A stretch of DNA of 11,634 nt from Gemmatimonadales bacterium (GTDB lineage: Bacteria > Gemmatimonadota > Gemmatimonadetes > Gemmatimonadales > GWC2-71-9): NCBI GenBank assembly GCA_013816685.1, contig JACDDX010000024.1, forward strand, positions 1-11,634, given 5' to 3'. The notes below the pieces were generated by a model that saw only the letters and a program-made list of their open reading frames with translations, was not told the DNA's origin and did not search any database. Positions 6,915 to 11,634 of the stretch are shown piece by piece (position 1 is the first letter of the stretch; each line of letters begins with the position of its first letter). The position numbers and the translations under genes were made by a program.

Positions 6915-6989
6915 ATGACCTGGACCAAGCCCGAAGCCGAAATCGTCGCAGTCACCATGGAAGTCACCGCCTACGTCGCGACGCTGTAA
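6915..6989 (+). CDS. pqqA: PqqA, precursor peptide of PQQ
   Basis: A 24-residue peptide, MTWTKPEAEIVAVTMEVTAY plus VATL. It shows the PqqA hallmarks: a W-KP start (Trp3, Lys5, Pro6) and the EVT-Y core, with Glu16 and Tyr20 in the required i/i+4 spacing. These are the two residues that PqqE cross-links (Glu C-gamma to Tyr C3) to make the carbon skeleton of PQQ. GGAG at 6905-6908, 6 nt before the ATG, fixes the start. An ATG at 6910 is out of frame and stops at once. The frame is open upstream of this ATG, but a longer protein would not resemble PqqA. The middle of the peptide differs from the better-known DLR-G-E versions. It is the first gene of pqqABCDE, 54 nt after the predicted sigma-54 start. 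Confidence 0.93.
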   Translation: MTWTKPEAEIVAVTMEVTAYVATL

Positions 6990-7007
6990 CCTGGAACGAT
7001 GATGCAT

Positions 7008-7033
7008 GAGGGGCTCGCGAAAGCGGGCCCCTC
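7008..7033 (+). promoter_or_regulatory. Stable hairpin between pqqA and pqqB (processing or attenuator element)
   Basis: GAGGGGC (7008-7014) pairs with GCCCCTC (7027-7033). Inside, a U-G pair and CGC/GCG continue the stem, closed by a GAAA tetraloop (7019-7022). This gives 11 continuous pairs and a GNRA loop. No T-run follows (GGCATTTCC), so it is not a classical intrinsic terminator. It ends 12 nt before the pqqB ATG, and pqqB has no evident Shine-Dalgarno. I infer that it trims or stabilises the pqqA end, or lowers pqqB expression. This fits the known excess of short pqqA transcripts in some methylotrophs. Confidence 0.7.
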
Positions 7034-7045
7034 GGCATTTCCAGC

Positions 7046-7954
7046 ATGCACGTCATCCTCCTGGGCACGGCTGCCGGGGGCGGGTTTCCCCAGTGGAACT
7101 GCTGGTGCCCGGCCTGCCGCCTGAGCCGCCTCGATCCCGCTCGGGCGCTCCCGCGAACCCAGTCGTCGGCGGCAGTCTCGGCGGACGGGGAACGCTGGTT
7201 TCTCCTCAATGCCTCGCCCGATGTCCGGGACCAGCTCGGCCGACTTGTGCGCACCGCGCCCGAGGGTATGCGCCACGTCCCGGTCGCCGGCATCGTGACC
7301 ACGGATGCGGAACTCGACCACACGCTGGGCATCGTGCTGCTCCGGGAAGGTCGCCACCTGCAACTGTACGCCACGGACGCAGTCCGAGTCATTCTCGAGC
7401 GCGACTCCCGCATTCTCGAGGTCACCAGCGCCTTTGCGATGGTCGAGGTCCACGAGATCGTCGCGGAGCGCCCCCGGGCGCTTCACTACCTCGACGGCTC
7501 GGCAAGTGGCATCTCCATCGAAGCGTTCGTCGTACCAGCCGGCCCGCCACGTTTCGCGCAGAATGACCTCGAGGGCCACACGGTAGGGCTGACGATTCGC
7601 GACGAGGTCACCGGCGGCACTTGCGCGTTCGTGCCCGGTTGCGGCGAGCTCGACGCCGGAATTCTCGCCCGGCTGCGATCGGCCGACCTGATTCTCTTCG
7701 ATGGGACGTTCTGGCTCGATGACGAGCTGATTACGCTCGGGATTGGCGAACGCACGGCGCGGCAGATGGACCACCTGCCCATCGCGGGACCAGGCGGGAG
7801 CCTCGCGGTGCTGGCCACGCTCGGCGGCTCGCGGCGGGTCTACACCCACATTAACAACACCAATCCCGTCCTCATCGAGGACTCGCCCGAACGCGCCGAA
7901 GTCGAGGCGCGTGGCGTGCAGGTCGGCGCGGACGGGATGCGGTTTGAGGTGTGA
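7046..7954 (+). CDS. pqqB: PqqB, metallo-beta-lactamase-fold oxygenase of PQQ synthesis
   Basis: 302 residues, normal for PqqB. The start is fixed by the family N-terminus MHVILLGTAAGGGFPQWNC. A Cys-rich structural zinc site follows (Cys19, Cys21, Cys24), then RTQSS and NASPDVRDQL. Expected metal-site histidines are visible in DAELDH (His92), MDHLP (His243) and THINNTNP (His268), followed by the near-universal SPERAEVEARGV segment. PqqB is thought to be a non-haem iron hydroxylase acting on the tyrosine ring of the Glu-Tyr intermediate released from PqqA; it acts in the cytoplasm. It begins 56 nt after pqqA, past a strong hairpin, and has no clear ribosome site, so its translation may be set lower than that of pqqA. 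Identification is firm. Confidence 0.96.
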   Translation: MHVILLGTAAGGGFPQWNCWCPACRLSRLDPARALPRTQSSAAVSADGERWFLLNASPDVRDQLGRLVRTAPEGMRHVPVAGIVTTDAELDHTLGIVLLREGRHLQLYATDAVRVILERDSRILEVTSAFAMVEVHEIVAERPRALHYLDGSASGISIEAFVVPAGPPRFAQNDLEGHTVGLTIRDEVTGGTCAFVPGCGELDAGILARLRSADLILFDGTFWLDDELITLGIGERTARQMDHLPIAGPGGSLAVLATLGGSRRVYTHINNTNPVLIEDSPERAEVEARGVQVGADGMRFEV

Positions 7955-7991
7955 TCCGCTAATGATTGGGTTCTTGGGACGCCCCCCCGTT

Positions 7992-8003
7992 CGCGGGCCC
8001 GCG
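7992..8003. repeat. 12-bp GC palindrome in the pqqB-pqqC spacer
   Basis: CGCGGGCCCGCG is a perfect dyad within a very GC-rich part of the 75-nt spacer, shortly after a run of seven C. It could fold weakly in RNA, but no loop or T-run is present. In DNA this rich in GC such a palindrome may be fortuitous. The pqqC ribosome site GGAG (8019-8022) lies outside it. Confidence 0.25.
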
Positions 8004-8029
8004 CGCGCCGCCTGTTATGGAGTGACAGC

Positions 8030-8794
8030 ATGATGCCCCCGACGCTGATCGCCTCGAGCCTCGCGGCCGCGCCCCGGCCGCTGTTTCCCCCGCTGGAGCG
8101 TCCGCTGGGGCCGGACGAGCTGGAGCAGGCGCTCCGGGCCTTTCAGGGTTCGTATTATGTCGAGCATCCGTTCCATCGGCTGATGTACGAAGGCGGACTC
8201 ACGCAGCGACAGTTCCAGGGCTGGGCCGCCAACCGCCTTGCCTACCAGCGCGTCGTGCCGCGCAAGGACGGCGCGATCCTCTCCAATTGTCCTGAGTCCG
8301 ACGTCCGTCGGGAATGGATCCAGCGCATCATCGATCATGACGGCACTGAGTCCGGCACCGGCGGTATCGAGATGTGGATCCGGCTGGGCGTCGCGCTGGG
8401 CGTGCCCCGTGAGGAAATGGAAGACGAGCGTCACGTGCTGCCCGCCGTACGTTTGATCTGCGAATCGTACGTGACGTTCTGCCGGACGAAGCCGTGGCAG
8501 GAGGCGGTGGCCTCTTCTCTGACCGAGCTCTTCGCGCCGAAGATTCACAACCAGCGCATCGAGTCGTACCCAAAGCACTATCCCTGGATTCCACCAGAGG
8601 CGCTCGACTACTTCCGGAGCCGGCTGGTCCAGGCTCCCAAGGACGTCACCCACGGTCTTCGGCTGGTGAAGCGCTGGGCCACGACCCCCGAGCGCCAGCG
8701 AAAGGTGTTCGAGGCCCTAGCGTTCAAGCTCGAGATGCTCTGGGCCATGATCGACACCATTCACAACGCCTACCGCCAGGACGACGGCTCGTGA
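8030..8794 (+). CDS. pqqC: PqqC, pyrroloquinoline-quinone synthase
   Basis: 254 residues, of the all-helical haem-oxygenase-like fold. PqqC catalyses the last step, ring closure and eight-electron oxidation of AHQQ to PQQ without metal or cofactor. Diagnostic stretches are HPFHRLM, GWAANR, DHDG (His103), GGIEMWIRLG, SSLTELFAPKIHNQR (Glu166, His173, Arg176), HYPWI, YFRSR (Tyr194, Arg198) and FKLEMLW (Lys233). Most pocket residues of the Klebsiella enzyme, as I remember them, are kept. Two differ: Tyr43 stands where His24 is expected, and Ala71 stands in the NRxYYQ motif (here NRLAYQ). The N-terminus is about 19 residues longer than the Klebsiella protein and Pro/Ala-rich. GGAG 7 nt before ATG 8030 supports the start; the next codon is also ATG. 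The stop overlaps pqqD by 4 nt. Confidence 0.95.
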   Translation: MMPPTLIASSLAAAPRPLFPPLERPLGPDELEQALRAFQGSYYVEHPFHRLMYEGGLTQRQFQGWAANRLAYQRVVPRKDGAILSNCPESDVRREWIQRIIDHDGTESGTGGIEMWIRLGVALGVPREEMEDERHVLPAVRLICESYVTFCRTKPWQEAVASSLTELFAPKIHNQRIESYPKHYPWIPPEALDYFRSRLVQAPKDVTHGLRLVKRWATTPERQRKVFEALAFKLEMLWAMIDTIHNAYRQDDGS

Positions 8795-9054
8795 GTCTCA
8801 CCGCGGACTCGATCCCCCGACTCTGGCGGCTCGCACGGCTGGACTATGACCCGGCTCGCCAGCGTCCGGTGCTGCTGTATCCCGAAGGCGCGGTGCTCCT
8901 CAACGACACCGGCAAGGCCATTCTCGAACTGGTGGACGGCTGCCGCTCGGTCGCCGACATCGCCGCCATCCTCGGAGAGCGCTACGGGACCGATGTCAGC
9001 GCGGACGTCACCGAGTATCTGTCGCGTCTCGAGACCAGAGAGTTGATCCAATGA
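8791..9054 (+). CDS. pqqD: PqqD, PqqA-binding peptide chaperone
   Basis: 87 residues from GTG 8791, which overlaps the pqqC stop (GTGA). The frame is open further upstream inside pqqC, but the PqqD family begins here (IPRLWRLARLDYD). The core PVLLYPEGAVLLNDTGKAIL (26-45), the DG-RSVADI helix and the C-terminal DV-EYLSRLE segment are typical of the RRE-type winged-helix fold. PqqD binds PqqA and presents it to the radical SAM enzyme PqqE. It is a free protein here, not fused to PqqC or PqqE as in some bacteria. Its stop overlaps the pqqE start (ATGA), which keeps the two partners in translational step. Confidence 0.95.
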   Translation: MSLTADSIPRLWRLARLDYDPARQRPVLLYPEGAVLLNDTGKAILELVDGCRSVADIAAILGERYGTDVSADVTEYLSRLETRELIQ

Positions 9055-10142
9055 CATCGGAACGTCCGACCACGCTGCTGGCGGAGCTGACGCATCGCTG
9101 CCCGCTGCACTGTCCCTATTGCTCCAACCCACTCGACCTGCTCCGCGCCGACCGCGAGATCTCGACCGACGACTGGAAGCGCACGATCAGCCAGGCTCGC
9201 GAGCTCGGCGTGCTCCAGCTCGGGCTGTCCGGTGGCGAGCCCCTGATCCGGAAGGATCTCGAGGAACTCGCGGCCCACGCGCGCCGGCTCGGTCTCTACA
9301 GCACGCTCGTCACCTCGGGACTGGGGCTCACCCGCAAACGCGCGGAAGCGCTCAAGGAGGCCGGGCTCGAGCACATCCAGATCTCGGTACAGGACTCCGA
9401 CACGACGTCCGCCGAGCGGATCGCCGGTACCAGCTCGGTCAAGCAGAAGCGCGCCGCCATCGCGATCGTCCGGGAGCTCGGCTTCGCATTCTCGATCAAC
9501 GTCGTGCTGCACCGTGGCAACCTCGACCGGATCGGCGAGATCATCGATCTGGCCGCGAGCCTCGGCGCCGATCGGCTGGAGCTCGCCAACACGCAGTACT
9601 ACGGATGGGGGCTCAAGAACCGCGCGACGCTGATGCCGACGCGAGAGCAGGTGACTCGCGCCAAGGGAATCGCCGAAGAGGCAATGCGGCGCCACAAGGG
9701 CCGGATGCAGATCATCTTCGTGCTCCCTGACTATTTCGAGGATCGCCCCAAGGCGTGCTATGGCGGCTGGGGGCGGTTCTACATTGTCGTGGGACCCGAC
9801 GGGTCGGCGCTGCCCTGTCACGGCGCCTACGCCCTTCCCAATCTCACGCTGCCCAACGTCCGCGATCACAGCATCGACTGGATCTGGCACGAGTCGCCGG
9901 CGTTCCAGGCCTTCCGCGGCAACGCGTGGATGAAGGAGCCGTGCGTCAGCTGTCCGATGCAGGCCGCGACCTTTGCCGGCTGCCGCTGCCAGGCGCTCGC
10001 GCTGACCGGGGATGCTACCAACCCGGACCCGGTCTGCACCCTCAGCCCGCACCGGCACCTGATCGACGAGGCTGTCGCTGACAACGCCGCTCCGCTGACC
10101 TACGAGTACCGGGATTTCGTGATCGAGCCGCAGGGCGCGTGA
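9051..10142 (+). CDS. pqqE: PqqE, radical SAM/SPASM enzyme cross-linking PqqA
   Basis: 363 residues. The radical SAM cluster motif CPLHCPYC gives Cys17, Cys21 and Cys24; the SAM-binding GGEPL follows at about residue 60. The SPASM region has Cys236 (ACYGGWGR), Cys256 (LPCHGA), Cys298, Cys301, Cys311, Cys313 (GCRCQALALTGD) and Cys329. These would hold two auxiliary Fe-S clusters. PqqE forms the first carbon-carbon bond between Glu16 and Tyr20 of PqqA, with PqqD as partner. Unusual point: the segment between Cys301 and Cys311 reads PMQAATFAG. In characterised PqqE (Asp319, Methylorubrum numbering, in REIDWGG) an Asp six residues after the second Cys is a ligand of auxiliary cluster II; here that position is Thr307. 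The start overlaps the pqqD stop as ATGA. Identity is firm. Confidence 0.96.
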   Translation: MTSERPTTLLAELTHRCPLHCPYCSNPLDLLRADREISTDDWKRTISQARELGVLQLGLSGGEPLIRKDLEELAAHARRLGLYSTLVTSGLGLTRKRAEALKEAGLEHIQISVQDSDTTSAERIAGTSSVKQKRAAIAIVRELGFAFSINVVLHRGNLDRIGEIIDLAASLGADRLELANTQYYGWGLKNRATLMPTREQVTRAKGIAEEAMRRHKGRMQIIFVLPDYFEDRPKACYGGWGRFYIVVGPDGSALPCHGAYALPNLTLPNVRDHSIDWIWHESPAFQAFRGNAWMKEPCVSCPMQAATFAGCRCQALALTGDATNPDPVCTLSPHRHLIDEAVADNAAPLTYEYRDFVIEPQGA

Positions 10143-10166
10143 GGCCGCGGGCATGAGCCGGTTGCC

Positions 10167-11102
10167 GTGAGCGACGCGGCTCCGGCTGTCGAAACCGAGG
10201 GGCTCGGACGCGATTTCGGCGACACCCGCGCGCTCGACGGGCTCAACCTGGTCGTGCCCGCCGGTGCCCTGGTAGGGTTGCTGGGTCCGAACGGCGCCGG
10301 CAAGACGACCGCGATGCTCCTCCTCGCCACTCTGCTCGCGCCCTCACGGGGCGCCGCTCGCATCTTTGGTCACGACGTGAGCCGCGGACGGCACGCTGTC
10401 CGGCGTCGGCTCGGGCTGCTGTTTCAGGAGACCAGCGTCGACGGACTCCTCACCGTCCGGGAGAATCTGCTCTTCGCGGCACGTTTGGGCGGACTCGGTG
10501 GCCGGCTTGCCCGAACCGCCGTCGGGGACGCGATCGAACGGACCGGGCTGGGCCAATTCGCCGACCGTCCCGCGAAGACGCTCTCCGGTGGCTGGCGCCG
10601 CCTCGTCGATGTCGCGCGCGCGACCCTCCACCTTCCCGATCTCCTCATTCTCGACGAACCGACCGTCGGCCTGGACCCCGAGCATCGCGACCGGATGTGG
10701 AGCACGATCGAAGCGCAGCGGCGCGAGCGGGGCACGACGGTGCTCTTCTCCACCCACTACCTTGCCGAGGCCGAGCCGGCAGACCGGGTCGTACTCCTGG
10801 CGCGTGGCGCCATGGTGGCCGACGGTACACCGGCCGACCTGCGCGCCACGATCGGGGACGCGGTCGCGGAGATCGAGGGCGAGGGTGCGGAACGGCTGGC
10901 CAGCGCACTGCGCGGCTTGGGAGCCGCCCGCTCGGCGGTGCGCACCGGGCGGGGACTGCGCGTGGGGTTCACCGGCCCGCGAGAGGCGGTCATCGAGCTC
11001 GCCGGTGCCGCGCCCCGCATCGAGCGCCTGGCTATCCGGCCGGTGTCACTCGAGGATGTCTACTTCGCGCGCACTCAGGTGCGGGCGGGAGACGCGGGGT
11101 GA
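10167..11102 (+). CDS. ABC transporter ATPase, PQQ/alcohol-oxidation-associated (PedA-like)
   Basis: 311 residues from GTG 10167, 24 nt after pqqE. An ATG at 10153 is followed by a stop, so it is not the start. Walker A GPNGAGKTT (41-48), Q-loop in LLFQETSVDGLLTVREN, signature LSGGWRR (139-145; Trp replaces the usual Gln), Walker B LLILDEP with Asp163 and Glu164, and H-loop STHYL. A C-terminal extension of about 90 residues, as in DrrA/CcmA-type exporter ATPases, ends with SLEDVYF. The FQ-ts-D--LTVRENL segment resembles the ATPases found with PQQ-dependent alcohol dehydrogenases. It overlaps the permease by 4 nt (GTGA). Together they should form an ABC-2 exporter. The substrate is unknown; its place at the end of pqqABCDE makes PQQ, an alcohol-oxidation product or a dehydrogenase-assembly factor the leading guesses. 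Confidence 0.9.
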   Translation: MSDAAPAVETEGLGRDFGDTRALDGLNLVVPAGALVGLLGPNGAGKTTAMLLLATLLAPSRGAARIFGHDVSRGRHAVRRRLGLLFQETSVDGLLTVRENLLFAARLGGLGGRLARTAVGDAIERTGLGQFADRPAKTLSGGWRRLVDVARATLHLPDLLILDEPTVGLDPEHRDRMWSTIEAQRRERGTTVLFSTHYLAEAEPADRVVLLARGAMVADGTPADLRATIGDAVAEIEGEGAERLASALRGLGAARSAVRTGRGLRVGFTGPREAVIELAGAAPRIERLAIRPVSLEDVYFARTQVRAGDAG

Positions 11103-11634
11103 GCGCGGCCAGCGCGGTGTACGGCATCGTCGCCCGCGATCTCGCGCGCACCACCCGGCAGACCAGCCGACTTCTCGGCGGGATCGCCCGCCCGTTCATC
11201 TGGCTCCTCCTGGTCGGGACCGGGTACAACTCGATCGCCCGGATCGAAAGCGGCGTGTCATATCGGACGTTCGTCTACCCCGGCGTCCTGGTCATGGCGG
11301 CGCTGTTCGGGGCCATGCTCACGGCCATCGCGACGGTGTACGATCGCGAGTTCGGCATGCTGCGGCTCATGCTCGCGAGTCCGGCCGGGCTTGGCGCCAT
11401 TCTGCTCGGGCGCTCCCTCGCCGCGGCTGCAGTCGGGCTGCTGCAGGGTCTCGTCGTGCTGGCGGTCGCACCGCTGCTGGTCGAGGTGACTCTCCCCGAA
11501 TTCGTCGCGTCAGGCGCGACGCTCGCCGTGGCCGCCCTGTCGAGCAGCGTCCTCGGGCTGCTGGTCGCCGCCCGCCTTCGGTCGGTCGAGAATTTCGCCG
11601 GCGTCATCAACGTGGTGCTCTTCCCGCTGCTGTT
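11099..11634 (+). CDS. ABC-2 type permease, N-terminal part (PedC-like)
   Basis: GTG 11099 overlaps the ATPase stop as GTGA. The frame is open for 178 codons to the window end. After a short cytoplasmic N-terminus, hydrophobic segments lie at about residues 30-45, 63-84, 100-130 and 138-158. The order of landmarks (RPFIWLLLVG, YPGVLVMA, VYDREFGMLRLMLASP, ENFAGVINVVLFPLL) is that of ABC-2 permeases of the DrrB/PedC kind. As I recall, the YDRE-G--R--L-SP and ENFAGV-N--lFP blocks are close to the permease of the PQQ-dependent alcohol-oxidation (ped) cluster. It is the membrane partner of the preceding ATPase in the inner membrane. The remaining C-terminal helices lie outside the window. Confidence 0.88.
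   Translation, partial: MSAASAVYGIVARDLARTTRQTSRLLGGIARPFIWLLLVGTGYNSIARIESGVSYRTFVYPGVLVMAALFGAMLTAIATVYDREFGMLRLMLASPAGLGAILLGRSLAAAAVGLLQGLVVLAVAPLLVEVTLPEFVASGATLAVAALSSSVLGLLVAARLRSVENFAGVINVVLFPLL

Noticed and set aside
6708..6989. A 93-residue protein including PqqA
   Set aside because: The upstream part lies over the palindrome, IHF-like site and promoter. PqqA is normally 22-29 residues, and GGAG marks the ATG at 6915.
7008..7045. Classical rho-independent terminator after pqqA
   Set aside because: There is no T-run after the stem, and pqqB-E and the ABC genes have no other evident promoter, so read-through is needed.
1..11634. tRNA or rRNA genes, CRISPR arrays, insertion sequences, attachment sites
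   Set aside because: No clover-leaf or rRNA-like segment, no regularly spaced repeats, no transposase or integrase and no long terminal inverted repeats were seen by eye on either strand.

Overview
This is a high-GC, gene-dense bacterial window holding four blocks. Several traits suggest a soil Gram-negative: a TolC-type outer-membrane protein, periplasm-directed PQQ chemistry, frequent GTG starts and GTGA/ATGA overlaps, and a sigma-54 activator. The TPR, TolC and kinase sequences remind me of Gemmatimonadota (Rokubacteria or Acidobacteria are alternatives). That is an impression from memory and was not tested by a search.

Block 1 (1-1041): the N-terminal 266 codons of a TPR-repeat protein run leftward on the minus strand. 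They diverge from a TetR-family regulator, with a good palindromic operator just before the tetR start. Block 2 (1042-3805): tetR is followed by the remains of a tripartite efflux operon. The TolC-like gene has three single-base frame breaks. The HlyD/EmrA-like adaptor has lost its membrane anchor and front half to an apparent internal deletion with a frame change. No inner-membrane pump follows.

Block 3 (3829-6707): an intact two-component system, in which a two-TM HAMP histidine kinase overlaps (GTGA) an NtrC-type response regulator (REC, AAA+, Fis HTH). Block 4 (6708-end): a complete pqqABCDE operon for pyrroloquinoline quinone, followed closely by an ABC ATPase and the start of an ABC-2 permease resembling the PedA/PedC-like transporters linked to PQQ-dependent alcohol oxidation.

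The most interesting signal is the 207-bp gap between the response regulator and pqqA. It reads as a textbook sigma-54 control region: a near-perfect 22-bp palindrome (candidate activator site), an IHF-like site, then a -24/-12 element (TGGCAC-N5-GTGC), and a short leader to pqqA. I infer that the adjacent kinase/regulator pair switches PQQ synthesis, and probably the ABC exporter, through RpoN. Other points of note are a GNRA-loop hairpin between pqqA and pqqB that could make pqqA more abundant, loss of the aspartate expected at an auxiliary Fe-S cluster in PqqE, and substitutions in the PqqC pocket.
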